A stretch of 64,000 nucleotides of DNA from Paenibacillus macquariensis (GTDB lineage Bacteria; Bacillota; Bacilli; Paenibacillales; Paenibacillaceae): assembly GCF_900156375.1 (NCBI RefSeq), contig NZ_FTNK01000009.1, forward strand, positions 1 to 64,000, read 5' to 3'. Position numbers and translations under genes: made by a program. This document shows positions 45,507 through 55,236 of this stretch, in pieces; position 1 is the first letter of the stretch, and each line of letters begins with the position of its first letter. Below the pieces are notes generated by a model, which ran no database searches, had not been told where the DNA came from, and saw nothing but the letters and a program-made list of their open reading frames with translations.

Positions 45507-46397
45507 GTGAATACGTTGAAGGAAATCAGCAAGATAGAAGATCGAAACGTCATTAGCTTCCTTGAAACAGTGGATGTACATACAGGTAAACGTATTATTG
45601 TGGCCCAATTCGATTCCCTAATTGAAGCTCCGAATTGGACAAGGGATGGTAAGAGGCTTATTTACAACAGTCTGGGTCGTATCTATTCCTTCGATATAGC
45701 AACGAAAGAAGTCGTTGTTATTGATTCCGACTATGCGCATCACTGTAATAATGACCATGTATTGTCTCCAGATAATTCGCATATTGCGGTAAGCCATCAC
45801 ACGCAAGAGGACGGGCAGTCCCGGATATATATCTTTCCTATGGAAGGTGGTAATCCTAGACTAATTACGCCTATGGCACCAAGTTATCTTCACGGTTGGT
45901 CACCTGACGGCAAGACCCTTGCCTATTGTGCTGAACGTAATGGCCAGTATGATATCTACACCATTCCAGTAGACGGTGGGGTAGAAGTTCGATTGACAGA
46001 TTCCCCGGGATTAGATGACGGTCCAGAATACTCACCTGACGGAAAATATATTTGGTTCAATTCTGTTCGTACAGGGCTTATGCAGGTGTGGCGTATGAAC
46101 GCCGACGGTAGTGGACCGTTGCAGATGACCTGTGATGATAGCAATAACTGGTTCCCGTATGTGTCTCCTGATGGTGAGACGGTTGCGTATATTTCATACC
46201 AAGCGGGCGATGTTGATCCCGGAGATCATCCTCCTAACAAAAACGTTGAAATTCGAGTCATGTCTAGTGCAGGCGGCGAATTCCGTACACTTGTACAACT
46301 GTTTGGTGGTCAGGGAACGCTTAATGTGAATTCATGGTCGCCTGATGGTAAGCAGTTGGCATTTGTGAGTTACCAACTGAAGGAGAGGAATACATGA
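45507..46397 (+). CDS. TolB-like beta-propeller (PD40 repeat) protein
   Basis: 296 residues from a GTG at 45507 with AAAGGAG 8 nt upstream. Six-bladed WD40-like/PD40 repeats: [90 protein letters not shown]. No signal peptide, so it is cytosolic, unlike true TolB. Its stop overlaps the start of a PP2C-like phosphatase gene (ATGA), so the two are probably made together; the propeller may recruit partners for the phosphatase. Confidence 0.85.
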   Translation: MNTLKEISKIEDRNVISFLETVDVHTGKRIIVAQFDSLIEAPNWTRDGKRLIYNSLGRIYSFDIATKEVVVIDSDYAHHCNNDHVLSPDNSHIAVSHHTQEDGQSRIYIFPMEGGNPRLITPMAPSYLHGWSPDGKTLAYCAERNGQYDIYTIPVDGGVEVRLTDSPGLDDGPEYSPDGKYIWFNSVRTGLMQVWRMNADGSGPLQMTCDDSNNWFPYVSPDGETVAYISYQAGDVDPGDHPPNKNVEIRVMSSAGGEFRTLVQLFGGQGTLNVNSWSPDGKQLAFVSYQLKERNT

Positions 46398-47275
46398 GTT
46401 ATATATTTGAGAAGGTCTATACAAAAGGTGTAAATAAAGACAATGAAGATGCATATCTAGCTGATGGGGATCAAGGGATATTTGCTGTGATGGACGGAGC
46501 GACGGGACTGGGGGGACTTTCAGGCAAGATTGCTGCGAATACCGTTCAGGAGACGATTCAAAGTATCCGATCGGGGCAAACGTTATGGGAGTGTGTTGCG
46601 GAGGCCAATGCACAGCTTGGTAGAATTGTATCAGCAGAAGCCAGCGTTACAAGCGTTGAGGCAATCGAGATACATAATCGAAGTACCTGCGGTATTGCTG
46701 CTATTGCCATTAACCCAACCCACATGGCGTATGTGCATGCAGGTGATTGTATGATTTTTATACGGTATTCTAATGAAGAAGTTCGTTGTGTTACGTATGA
46801 TTCCGTATCTGTCGTGGATGCCGTTCCCATTCATTTAGTGCATGACAGTATGAAGCAAAAACTAGAGGGTGTTGATTATTCTGCTTGGGATGGGGATCAA
46901 ATTCGAGAGTTCTTGGCGGACAGGATTACCGACGTTAAACCGATTCTGGTTCACAATCGCCACAAGTTAAATACGAAGGGTGGATATTCCATCATTGATG
47001 GCAGCGACCATGCGATGCAACATTTGGATTACGGTACAATTGCGCTGCATAACGCTACACACATCTTGCTACTATCTGATGGATTGCAGCTACCTTCGGA
47101 GAAATCGACAGGGCAGATGGGATGGATGGAGACGGCTGAATTCGCCTTTAAGCATGGGCTTATGAAGTTGGAGCAGGAGGTTGCGGAGATGGAACATAGC
47201 GATCCGTTATGCTTCAAGTACCCGCGATTAAAGGCGGCGGATGATAAAACCGGCATATTAATCAGTCTAATGTGA
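46394..47275 (+). CDS. PP2C-like protein phosphatase
   Basis: 293 residues. PPM-type metal-binding motifs: [18 protein letters not shown] (Asp-Gly), [21 protein letters not shown] and ADDKTGILI (last metal Asp). The middle region (about 145-220, [20 protein letters not shown]) is an insertion absent from minimal PP2C proteins. It should dephosphorylate a Ser/Thr phosphoprotein or an anti-anti-sigma-type target. It is translationally coupled to the beta-propeller gene. No kinase gene lies nearby. Confidence 0.82.
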   Translation: MSYIFEKVYTKGVNKDNEDAYLADGDQGIFAVMDGATGLGGLSGKIAANTVQETIQSIRSGQTLWECVAEANAQLGRIVSAEASVTSVEAIEIHNRSTCGIAAIAINPTHMAYVHAGDCMIFIRYSNEEVRCVTYDSVSVVDAVPIHLVHDSMKQKLEGVDYSAWDGDQIREFLADRITDVKPILVHNRHKLNTKGGYSIIDGSDHAMQHLDYGTIALHNATHILLLSDGLQLPSEKSTGQMGWMETAEFAFKHGLMKLEQEVAEMEHSDPLCFKYPRLKAADDKTGILISLM

Positions 47276-47347
47276 GACATTCGTAGTACAAATGGCGAAC
47301 ATTTTAACATTACCCAGTCAGGTCAGTTCATGATGGGTATCATTTAA

Positions 47348-47385
47348 AGAAACAGGCACCCTTTAGTAAAGGGTGTCTGTTTCTA
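47348..47385 (+). terminator. Terminator between the PP2C gene and gldA
   Basis: AAACAGGCACCCTTTA pairs with AAAGGGTGTCTGTTT across a very short loop, followed by CTAATT. Confidence 0.7.
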
Positions 47386-47513
47386 ATTACGGTGAAAGGG
47401 TGCATACGCTCCCTATATACGAATACAATTTTGAACATAAGAATAGACTAATCAATGGTTGCGTTGCGTATCTGCAATACAAGATTCATAGGATGCATAA
47501 GGAGGAATGGTTG

Positions 47514-48641
47514 ATGAGGAAAGCTTTTATTAGTCCAACGAAATATGTTCAAGGTGAAGACGAACTTTTAAACTTAGGGTATTTCGTCAAGACATTCGGG
47601 GATTCAGCGCTACTTATTGCTCATCCAGATGATGTGAATCGCGTGAAAGGCAAACTTGAATCTACTACTAATAAATTTAATATCACACTGATTGAAAGTA
47701 ACTTCCAGGGGGAGTGCACACGTGAAGAAGTGAAGAGATTGCAAGCATTGGCTAAGGAACATGGCTGTTCTTGTACGATTGGATTAGGCGGAGGCAAGGC
47801 CATCGATACAGCGAAGTGCGTAGCAAAAGGTGCCGCATTAATTATTGTACCAACGATCGCAGCCACCGATGCACCAACTAGTCACTCAGCGGTAATGTAT
47901 ACATCGGATGGGCAGTTTGACGACTATGCCTATTTCAAACAAAGCCCTAGTGTGGTCATGATCGATACGACGATCATTGCTAATGCACCTACAAGATTTC
48001 TTGTATCGGGTATGGGAGATGCACTCTCTACTTATTTCGAAGCCAGAGCAACCTCAAGATCTTACGCTAACGTAAATGCAGGACTTCCATGTGGGGTTCG
48101 CGAAGGAAAATGTGGTGATGCTAAAGGAACCAATACGGCGCTAGCACTTGCTAAGTTCTGCTACGAAACATTATTGAAAGACGGTGTTCAGGCCAAGGTA
48201 GCTTGTGATTGCAATATGGTCACGCCTGCACTAGAGAATATTGTTGAAGCTAACATCCTCTTATCGGGCCTTGGGTTTGAAAGTGGAGGTCTAGCTGCTG
48301 CTCACGCTATTCATAATGGCTTAACTTCATTAGAAGGGACGCATCACTATTATCATGGGGAAAAGGTAGCCTTCAGTACGATAGCACAATTGGTTCTGGA
48401 GAATGCAGATCAAGATGAGTTACATGAAGTACTAGCGTTCTGTACAGCGGTTGGCCTACCTATCTGTCTCGCAGACATAGGTGTAGATAGCTTTTCATAT
48501 GAAGAGGTGTTAAGTGTAGCTCGCAAAGCTTGTCTTCCACAAGAATCGATTCATTCAATGCCATTTCCAATTACAGAAGAAGCGGTGGCAGCAGCGATTA
48601 CAGTAGCCGATCAACTCGGTCGACAATATAAATTACGTTAG
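47514..48641 (+). CDS. gldA: Glycerol dehydrogenase
   Basis: 375 residues from the ATG at 47514 with GGAGG 8 nt upstream; the frame stays open upstream but runs through the terminator. Iron/zinc-containing polyol dehydrogenase: NAD motif GLGGGKAIDTAK, VPTIAATDAPTSHSAV, metal-binding Asp in SGMGDALSTYFEA, and metal His residues in AAAHAIHNGL and HHYYHGEKVAF. It oxidises glycerol to dihydroxyacetone with NAD. It sits 1 nt upstream of dhaKL, so the two enzymes give a glycerol to DHA to DHAP route. Confidence 0.93.
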   Translation: MRKAFISPTKYVQGEDELLNLGYFVKTFGDSALLIAHPDDVNRVKGKLESTTNKFNITLIESNFQGECTREEVKRLQALAKEHGCSCTIGLGGGKAIDTAKCVAKGAALIIVPTIAATDAPTSHSAVMYTSDGQFDDYAYFKQSPSVVMIDTTIIANAPTRFLVSGMGDALSTYFEARATSRSYANVNAGLPCGVREGKCGDAKGTNTALALAKFCYETLLKDGVQAKVACDCNMVTPALENIVEANILLSGLGFESGGLAAAHAIHNGLTSLEGTHHYYHGEKVAFSTIAQLVLENADQDELHEVLAFCTAVGLPICLADIGVDSFSYEEVLSVARKACLPQESIHSMPFPITEEAVAAAITVADQLGRQYKLR

Positions 48642-48642
48642 G

Positions 48643-50412
48643 ATGAATCACATGAAAAAAATAATAAATAAGCCAGAAACGCTAGTCAGAGAGATGTGTA
48701 ATGGCTTAGTTCTAGCACATCCCAATTTAGCTTTTAATAGTAAATATAAGATCATTCAGAAGAAGGAAATCAATAAAGAAAAAGTAACGTTGATCAGTGG
48801 TGGGGGGAGCGGGCATGAACCTGCACATGCTGGGTTTATTGGGAAAGGGATGCTTGACGTAGCAGTCTGTGGGGATGTATTTGCCTCTCCTTCACAGATC
48901 CAAGTGTACCAAGCGATTCGATCCACGGCTTCAAATAAAGGGACATTATTAATTATTAAAAATTATAGCGGCGATATCATGAATTTCAAGAATGCGGCTC
49001 ACCTTGCAAGTGAAGATGGTATTCATGTCGATTTCGTTAAAGTGGATGATGATATTGCAGTGGAAGATAGTCTTTATACCGTTGGTAAAAGAGGCGTTGC
49101 AGGTACGGTTCTGGTTCACAAAATAGCCGGTGCAGCTGCGGAACAAGGGAAGACTTTAAGTGAAGTGAAGGCAGTAGCTCAAAAAGCGATAGACCATACC
49201 AAAAGTATAGGATTTGCGTTCACTTCTTGTACGGTTCCTGCCAAGGGAACCCCAACCTTTACCCTTGAAGATAATGAAATGGAGTACGGTGTTGGCATTC
49301 ATGGGGAACCAGGGATTCGCAGAGAAGCCATAGCTTCCGCCGATGAATTGGCACAGAGAATGGTGAGCGCATTATTGGAACATTTGAAGATAGATCGTGA
49401 TGCTGAGCAGGAAGTTGCCGTATTGATTAATGGATTTGGGGGCACTCCACTACAGGAATTGTATGTGTTGAATAACGTAGTTATCCGTGAATTAGCTTCT
49501 AGAAATATAATGGTCTACAAAGTGTTTGTAGGAAATTACATGACGAGTATAGATATGGCTGGGGCGTCGGTCTCAATTATGAAGCTAGACGATCAGTTGA
49601 AGCAATTATTGGCTGAAGAGTGTGATACGCCAGCACTTGTTGTTCGTGAAGCCTTCGAACAAGTGAATTACACCGAGGTTGTCTTAGAAGAAGATGTGAA
49701 AGCGTCTGTATCCTTCAAATCTGAGACGAGTGAAGACTTTGCAACAATTGTGGATGGCAAATTCTCATTGAATAATGTCATATATCTCATCGATACCATG
49801 AGTGAAATCATCATTGAGAATGAAATTCCATTCTGTGAGTTAGATGCTCATGCGGGTGACGGGGATTTCGGCATGAGTGTTGCGAAAGGATTCAAGCAAT
49901 TAAAGACAGAGTGGCATGATATGATTACGAATCATACAGCGGATATTGGAAGTTTCCTAGATGCTTGTTCCTTGATTATTATGGAGCATTGTGGCGGCGC
50001 TTCGGGCCCAATCTGGGGATCTGCATTTCGAGCAGCCAGTAAGAATGTTGGGCATAAACAAGAGTTATCCGTTGACGAAGTAGCCCAAATGATGGCTGCA
50101 GTTGTTAAAGGGATACAAGACACAGGGGAGAGAGCCTTTGGTAGGGGCGCTGTTGTGGGCGACAAAACCTTAATTGATGCGCTTGTACCTTATGCCGAGT
50201 CTTGGGCACAGAGTGCACTTGATGGTGATGATATCAAGAAAGCATCCACGAAGGCAGCGGATGCGGCCGTTCAAGGGGCGAAACAAACAGAGGCGATTGT
50301 GGCTCGAATGGGCAGAGCTGGCACCGCTGGTGAGAGAAGTATTGGTTATCCTGATGCAGGAGCGTATGCGTTGGGGGTTATTTTTACAGAGCTTTCAAAA
50401 GTATTAAAGTGA
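48643..50412 (+). CDS. dhaK: Single-chain dihydroxyacetone kinase (DhaK-DhaL fusion)
   Basis: 589 residues (ATG at 48643; an in-frame ATG at 48652 is also possible). N-terminal DhaK domain (about 1-330) with LISGGGSGHEPAHAGFIGKGM (in parts: SGGGSGHEPAHAG), NYSGDIMNF and the His in YGVGIHGEPGI that covalently binds dihydroxyacetone. C-terminal DhaL domain (about 375-589) with the Mg-binding ELDAHAGDGDFG and GGASGPIWGSAF. This is the ATP-dependent kind rather than the PTS kind with separate subunits. It makes DHAP downstream of gldA. Its last codons and terminator have a decayed duplicate at 52835-52960. Confidence 0.94.
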   Translation: MNHMKKIINKPETLVREMCNGLVLAHPNLAFNSKYKIIQKKEINKEKVTLISGGGSGHEPAHAGFIGKGMLDVAVCGDVFASPSQIQVYQAIRSTASNKGTLLIIKNYSGDIMNFKNAAHLASEDGIHVDFVKVDDDIAVEDSLYTVGKRGVAGTVLVHKIAGAAAEQGKTLSEVKAVAQKAIDHTKSIGFAFTSCTVPAKGTPTFTLEDNEMEYGVGIHGEPGIRREAIASADELAQRMVSALLEHLKIDRDAEQEVAVLINGFGGTPLQELYVLNNVVIRELASRNIMVYKVFVGNYMTSIDMAGASVSIMKLDDQLKQLLAEECDTPALVVREAFEQVNYTEVVLEEDVKASVSFKSETSEDFATIVDGKFSLNNVIYLIDTMSEIIIENEIPFCELDAHAGDGDFGMSVAKGFKQLKTEWHDMITNHTADIGSFLDACSLIIMEHCGGASGPIWGSAFRAASKNVGHKQELSVDEVAQMMAAVVKGIQDTGERAFGRGAVVGDKTLIDALVPYAESWAQSALDGDDIKKASTKAADAAVQGAKQTEAIVARMGRAGTAGERSIGYPDAGAYALGVIFTELSKVLK

Positions 50413-50446
50413 AGTTTAGGCACCCAATAATGAATATTTCTAAATG

Positions 50447-50475
50447 AAGGGTACCCAACTGGGTGCCCTTTTTAC
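50447..50475 (+). terminator. Intrinsic terminator of gldA-dhaKL
   Basis: AAGGGTACCCA pairs with TGGGTGCCCTT, followed by T5. A near-copy is at 52934-52958. I see no other feature between here and the VWA gene (50480-50713). Confidence 0.88.
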
Positions 50476-50713
50476 ACGTTAATAATGAATTAAGAAATGC
50501 GCTAACGAGCTAACGTGCAATCCAACACCCAAGGTAATAACATTATAAGTGATCGATGTTTCAGTCGAAGTGCATCAGATGTAAAAGGTAATATTTAACT
50601 ATAATCGCACTGTTTTGTATGGTAAAGTGAGTTGTCGACTACCATTTTCACACAGAAATGGGCTGCAGATAATAGACCCACCATGCCTTACTTAAATGGA
50701 GTGAGAGAAGAAT

Positions 50714-52702
50714 ATGAAGCGTAGAAAAATGATCCTTTTGTTCATGATTTTCATCATGCTTGCCGGGAGCTTGGAGTTGTGGGCAGGAAATGCAAGTGCT
50801 AATGGCTTGCATGAATTTAGAGAAGGCGAGTACCTTGTGAATCTCCTTGATGATGGGGATGGACAAGCACGTGTTTTTAAATTCACGACTGACAATAAAA
50901 TTACATCTAGTAATACCAATCTTCGTTTGTTTATCAATCAAATAGAAATCGACGCTAAGAAGTATACGGTTGATTATGAAAGCAACACCATAACAATGAA
51001 TAAAGCTCCCGACAGTGGGGCAGAGATTTCTATTAAATATTTAATTATCCCAACTTTTGAATGGGGAGAAGGAATTTCAGGCACATCCCAAATTGGAAAT
51101 GCCCTTCCTGAGGGGGATGGCTCGACACGCGTTTATAAATTAACTACCAATTATCTTTTGAGTTCGAGCAAGAATGTCAGCTTATACATAGACGGAACGA
51201 AAGTTCGTACCTCTGAGTTCACTTTTAATTATGCGAACCATTCCATCACGATATCAGAAAAGCGCTCGGCACCCGGTGCTAATTCAAAAATGTACTTTTA
51301 TTTTCCAGTCACTTCTATTTCTGGTACCCAATCATCCGCTGGTGAAACAACAGAAAGTCCTTCATCAGGTGGAGCTGTAACGCCAAGTAAAGAGGTTGAA
51401 TCGGAATTTCAAGTGCCTGGTGGAGAAAGCTACCCTGGCCATATTACGTTGAATATCAATCAAACGTTCATTGTTAATATTACATCTGCGGCCGTACAGC
51501 CGACCTATACTTCCTATGTCATGGTCAAAAACGCAAATGGGGAAGTCGTTAGACGAATCCGCATTAACCCGGGCGAATCTTCAACCTATTCTCTAAGCAA
51601 GCTCGGGCTGCCTTCAGGAGGATATTATTTTTATTTGAAAACAGTGAATCAATCAGGTGGCTTGGCAGCTTCAATCCCTCAGTTTGTTCCGATTAACAAT
51701 GAACCTCAACGTATTCAAGTGTATATTGAAGGACACAAGCAGGCTTATGCGCAGGCACCTGTAAATATAAGTGGAAATGTACTCGTTCCGTTCCGGGCGA
51801 TTTTCCAATCGCTAGGGGCAACCGTAAAATGGAACAACTCCACCCAAATGGTGACTGCAACAAGAGAAGGAAAAACCATTATATTAACGATGGGCTCCAA
51901 GATCGCTTACGTGAACGGTGCTCCTATTACCTTGAGTGCAGCTCCGCAATTAATAAATGGAAGTACGATGGTTCCGATTCGATTTGTTAGCGAGGCTCTT
52001 GGTGGAATAGTAGAGTGGAACATTGCTTCTAATTCAGTTGTTATTTTTCAAAAAAAGCCGACTATCCCTACAACTGCTGAAGGCGAGAAAGAGGCGAAAT
52101 CCGAACCGTCCAGCTCTTCGCCTATTTTAGAAAAAATATCGCATGGTATTACCACGCCCACTGACATTGTATTTGTAATTGATGTCACTGCTAGTATGGG
52201 TGAGATCATCGGATATACTAAAGAAACGGTTAAAAAATTCGTGGATTCTGTCCCGGCGGGCTCAAAATTTGCTATTGTGGCTTATCGAGATATTAATTAT
52301 GTGGATCCATATCATAAGGATTTAGAATTTTTCTCGTTCACGAATAATAAAAATGTGTTAAAGGCTAATTTAGATAAGTTGGTGGCTAGTGGCGGAGGGG
52401 ACTTGGAAGAATCCGGACTAGAAGCCATTCATATGGCAGTTAATAAGTTGTTGGGGAGCACGAATTCCAAAAGAATCATCTTTATAACGGATGCCCCTGT
52501 TCACGATAAAGGCACTTCACAAGGAAAAGCTGGATTTTTTCTTGAACAAATGATTACTGAGCTGACAACGAATAAGGTTGTTCTTGACGCAATCGCACCA
52601 ACAGGCGGATTAGCCTACAAGCAAATTATTCAGCTTGTTAATAGCAATAAGGGCAAGCTATACGATATTAATGATGCCTCTATAATGCTGCTAAATAAAT
52701 AA
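50714..52702 (+). CDS. Secreted protein with copper-amine-oxidase-like stalk and VWA domains
   Basis: 662 residues. Signal peptide (KMILLFMIFIMLAGSLELWA, cleaved near NASA). Two related beta modules follow (about 32-115 and 120-200, each with GDG.AR/TRV[FY]K[FL]TT...), a linker, another beta module (about 225-325), then a copper amine oxidase N-terminal-like (stalk) domain (about 335-450: VPFRAIFQSLGATVKWNN, MVPIRFVSEALGG) and a VWA domain (about 475-662) with MIDAS text DVTASMG and TDAPVHD. Probably a wall-associated adhesin or stress protein. No sortase motif is seen. It is bounded by duplicated dhaKL-tail sequence, so it may have been inserted. Confidence 0.85.
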   Translation: MKRRKMILLFMIFIMLAGSLELWAGNASANGLHEFREGEYLVNLLDDGDGQARVFKFTTDNKITSSNTNLRLFINQIEIDAKKYTVDYESNTITMNKAPDSGAEISIKYLIIPTFEWGEGISGTSQIGNALPEGDGSTRVYKLTTNYLLSSSKNVSLYIDGTKVRTSEFTFNYANHSITISEKRSAPGANSKMYFYFPVTSISGTQSSAGETTESPSSGGAVTPSKEVESEFQVPGGESYPGHITLNINQTFIVNITSAAVQPTYTSYVMVKNANGEVVRRIRINPGESSTYSLSKLGLPSGGYYFYLKTVNQSGGLAASIPQFVPINNEPQRIQVYIEGHKQAYAQAPVNISGNVLVPFRAIFQSLGATVKWNNSTQMVTATREGKTIILTMGSKIAYVNGAPITLSAAPQLINGSTMVPIRFVSEALGGIVEWNIASNSVVIFQKKPTIPTTAEGEKEAKSEPSSSSPILEKISHGITTPTDIVFVIDVTASMGEIIGYTKETVKKFVDSVPAGSKFAIVAYRDINYVDPYHKDLEFFSFTNNKNVLKANLDKLVASGGGDLEESGLEAIHMAVNKLLGSTNSKRIIFITDAPVHDKGTSQGKAGFFLEQMITELTTNKVVLDAIAPTGGLAYKQIIQLVNSNKGKLYDINDASIMLLNK

Positions 52703-52716
52703 ACTTCATTCAACCC

Positions 52717-52827
52717 GCTGGTTTGGTGATTTCCCTTTTATTGATGCATCTGGTGCAAATGCTCGTAAAACTTACCGATCCATCGATCAATTAACTTTAG
52801 AGTTTTTTTGATGAATATTTGAAATAA
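52717..52827 (+). pseudogene. 3' remnant of an alpha/beta hydrolase gene
   Basis: The frame encodes RWFGDFPFIDASGANARKTY, RSIDQLTLEFF, then stops. A run of seven T at 52803-52809 shifts the frame: with six T it would continue DEYLK and stop, a typical C-terminal ending of platelet-activating-factor-acetylhydrolase or dienelactone-hydrolase-like proteins. There is no 5' part. Confidence 0.5.
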
Positions 52828-52834
52828 TGCGATA

Positions 52835-52960
52835 TAGAGCGGGTACCGTTGATGAGAGAAGTATTGGTTATCCCGACGCAGGAAAACCATAAAGTGAAAG
52901 TTAGGCACTCAATAATGAATATTTCTAAATGATGGGCACCCAAAAGGGTGCCCTTTTTAC
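52835..52960 (+). repeat. Decayed duplicate of the dhaKL 3' end plus terminator
   Basis: GAGAGAAGTATTGGTTATCC and the bases around it match dhaKL 50328-50362; then, after an internal deletion, AAAGTGAA..TTAGGCAC and the whole terminator with its following ACACGTT match 50405-50480. It is non-coding debris. Confidence 0.85.
52934..52958 (+). terminator. Intrinsic terminator (duplicated copy)
   Basis: GGGCACCC pairs with GGGTGCCC around a 4-nt loop, followed by T5. It now ends the VWA-protein transcript. Confidence 0.85.
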
Positions 52961-52983
52961 ACGTTTGATACAAATATCCAATT

Positions 52984-53038
52984 CTCCAGATAAACTCCTC
53001 TATATCTCCATATAGACTCCAGATTAATCGTATAGATT
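52984..53038 (+). promoter_or_regulatory. Four 11-bp-phased CTCC repeats and promoter of the FtsX-like ABC operon
   Basis: CTCCA/CTCCT/CTCCA/CTCCA begin at 52984, 52995, 53006 and 53017, exactly one helical turn apart as expected for an OmpR-family regulator. A -10-like TAGATT begins 16 bp after the last repeat starts, as at the other two promoters of the module. Confidence 0.75.
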
Positions 53039-53062
53039 AGAGATATTAAGGAGGTTATAATA

Positions 53063-54487
53063 ATGAATTTTATCAAACGCGCATTTTTAAGTGTACAAGC
53101 AAGAAAGGGAAAATCCCTTATCTTATTTGTTGTATTTTTAGTTGTTAGTAATTTAGTGTTAGCAGGATTCGCGATGCAAAATGTCACGGAAACAGCGAGT
53201 GATCTCGCTAGAAAAAAGTTGGGAGTTGACGTAACGTTAGGATTAGATGGGGAAAAGTTTCAAAAATATGTGCAAAAACAGAGAAATGAAAATCCAAATG
53301 AAAGAATACACCGCCCAGAACTTTCTACAGAGGAAGCAGATAAGTTAGCTGAATCACCATATGTAAAAGATTTTAACTATCTAAAAGATAGTCAAGGTGT
53401 AGCGGATGGCTATACTCCCATTAATGATGATAAAGAGGGAGACATGGCAGGTGGATCCGTAGGTGGAAGCCAAGGTAATATGAAAATGCCAAATACATTC
53501 ATTCACGGTGTGAGAAGTTCTGATTTATTAAAAGAATTTACAGATGAAACGAATAAAATGATAGAGGGACGTCCAATAACATCAGAAGACAAAGATAAGA
53601 AAGTAGCCCTAGTTGAAAAACAGTTAGCTGAAGATAACAATCTACAAGTTGGTGATGAGTTAAAGATCAAAACAACAGATGAATCATCAACATTAGAGAT
53701 CGAGATTATAGGAATTTACGAAACGTCCACGATGGATAGCAACATGGAAACGGCACCACCACTGTTTCATCCATCGAACAAAGTATATGTCTCGTACGGA
53801 TCGTTAAAAGATCTTTCGGAAAATAAGGATATGAAGGATACATCCATTGATCAAGCCATTTATTACTTAAATGATCCCCATCATATCGATGATTTTAAAG
53901 TAGAGGGAAAGAAAATAGGCATTGATTTTGACCTATTTAAACTAGATGCTCATGATGCCTTATACAAAAAAATGATAGGCCCTATTGAGAACATGGCATT
54001 AACTTCAAAATGGATTATATACCTGGTCTCAATTACAGGATCTATTATCTTAGGTCTTATCATTATGTTGACCATAAAAGAACGACGGAAGGAATTGGGA
54101 ATTCTACTTGCGATTGGTGAGAAAAAAGGGAAATTAATAGGACAACTCTTAGTAGAAGTATTATGTATAGCTGCTTTAGCATTTAGCCTTTCTATATTTA
54201 CAGGTGGGACAGTATCTCAAACAATGGGAGACAGTTTATTGCAGAAAGAAGTTACTGCTTATGAAGAGCAAGAAAATAATGTAGAGGTACCCACATTTAT
54301 GTTTGGGATGAATGGCGACCAAGGTAAAGATGTGGATCCTATTGATCATATTGATGTAGGTGTAACATCCCAAGATGTGCTGAAATTAGGTGGATTAGGC
54401 CTAATAATCGCAATCCTATCAACCATTCTTCCCGCATTATCGATTCTTCGATTGAATCCAAAAGATATTTTATTAAAAGATGAGTAG
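53063..54487 (+). CDS. FtsX-like (MacB-type) ABC transporter permease
   Basis: 474 residues, ATG at 53063 with AAGGAGG upstream. Topology of a MacB/FtsX-type permease: membrane segment 1 (about 15-37, SLILFVVFLVVSNLVLAGFA), an extracellular domain (about 40-315, very hydrophilic), then three C-terminal segments (IIYLVSITGSIILGLIIML, LLVEVLCIAALAFSLSI, LGGLGLIIAILSTILPAL), with ERRKELGILLAIGEKKGKLIG between the first two, the loop that couples to the ATPase. These proteins transmit force rather than move substrate across the bilayer. Paired with the following ATPase. Codon use is more AT-rich than in the flanking genes. Confidence 0.88.
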   Translation: MNFIKRAFLSVQARKGKSLILFVVFLVVSNLVLAGFAMQNVTETASDLARKKLGVDVTLGLDGEKFQKYVQKQRNENPNERIHRPELSTEEADKLAESPYVKDFNYLKDSQGVADGYTPINDDKEGDMAGGSVGGSQGNMKMPNTFIHGVRSSDLLKEFTDETNKMIEGRPITSEDKDKKVALVEKQLAEDNNLQVGDELKIKTTDESSTLEIEIIGIYETSTMDSNMETAPPLFHPSNKVYVSYGSLKDLSENKDMKDTSIDQAIYYLNDPHHIDDFKVEGKKIGIDFDLFKLDAHDALYKKMIGPIENMALTSKWIIYLVSITGSIILGLIIMLTIKERRKELGILLAIGEKKGKLIGQLLVEVLCIAALAFSLSIFTGGTVSQTMGDSLLQKEVTAYEEQENNVEVPTFMFGMNGDQGKDVDPIDHIDVGVTSQDVLKLGGLGLIIAILSTILPALSILRLNPKDILLKDE

Positions 54488-54498
54488 GGAGGATATAC

Positions 54499-55173
54499 AT
54501 GGACACTATTTTACAGTTCAAAAATCTGAATTATCATTATCAAAACAATAATAAAAAAATCACTATATTAGATAATGTAAATTTTGAGTTTCAAGCCGGA
54601 CACTTTTATACCATTTTAGGACCATCGGGATCCGGAAAAACAACGACCCTTAGTTTAGCAAGTGGATTAGATATCCCAAGTAGTGGGAATGTATTATACA
54701 AAGGAACAGATTTACGGAAGATAGGTTTGGTTACCTATCGAAATCAACATGTCTCGATTATCTTTCAATCCTATAATCTCATTACGTATATGACTGCTCT
54801 TCAAAATGTAGTCACGGCAATGGAGATTACAGGCGTCGATGTGAAAGACAAAAAAGGAAGAGCTCTTGAGTTGTTAGAAAAGGTAGGGCTGACAAAAGGA
54901 GAAGCAAAAAGAAAGGTATTACAGCTTAGCGGTGGTCAGCAACAACGTGTAGCGATTGCTCGTGCATTATCTTGTAATGTAGATTTATTAATTGCTGATG
55001 AACCAACTGGGAATCTAGATCAAGAAACTTCCATGGAAATTATCGAGTTATTTAAAGAACTTGCTCATAAAGAAAATAAATGTATCATTGTAGTCACTCA
55101 CTCCCAAGAGGTGGCTAAACAATCAGATAAAGCGGTGTATCTCGAAAAAAGAAATTTAGTAATCAAAGAGTAA
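54499..55173 (+). CDS. ABC transporter ATP-binding protein (LolD/MacB/FtsE type)
   Basis: 224 residues, ATG with GGGAGG 7 nt upstream, 11 nt after the permease. Walker A LGPSGSGKTTTLS, Q-loop IIFQSYNLI, signature LSGGQQQRVAIARAL, Walker B LLIADEPTGNLD and switch His in VVTHSQEVAKQ. It is the typical ATPase of the small family that partners MacB/FtsX-like permeases. It completes an operon under the CTCCA-repeat promoter. Confidence 0.94.
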   Translation: MDTILQFKNLNYHYQNNNKKITILDNVNFEFQAGHFYTILGPSGSGKTTTLSLASGLDIPSSGNVLYKGTDLRKIGLVTYRNQHVSIIFQSYNLITYMTALQNVVTAMEITGVDVKDKKGRALELLEKVGLTKGEAKRKVLQLSGGQQQRVAIARALSCNVDLLIADEPTGNLDQETSMEIIELFKELAHKENKCIIVVTHSQEVAKQSDKAVYLEKRNLVIKE

Positions 55174-55183
55174 AAGTAAATAA

Positions 55184-55231
55184 AAGTCTCAATCTCATTT
55201 CATCCTACAGAAATGAGATTGAGACTCTTTT
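55184..55231. terminator. Bidirectional terminator between the ABC and kinase genes
   Basis: Perfect 17-bp stem AGTCTCAATCTCATTTC / GAAATGAGATTGAGACT followed by CTTTTGTTG. Flanking T/A tracts serve both directions. Confidence 0.92.
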
Positions 55232-55236
55232 GTTGT

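Noticed and set aside
47373-47513. 47-residue N-terminal extension of gldA
   Set aside because: The frame is open but passes through the terminator hairpin and the good ribosome binding site is at the ATG at 47514.
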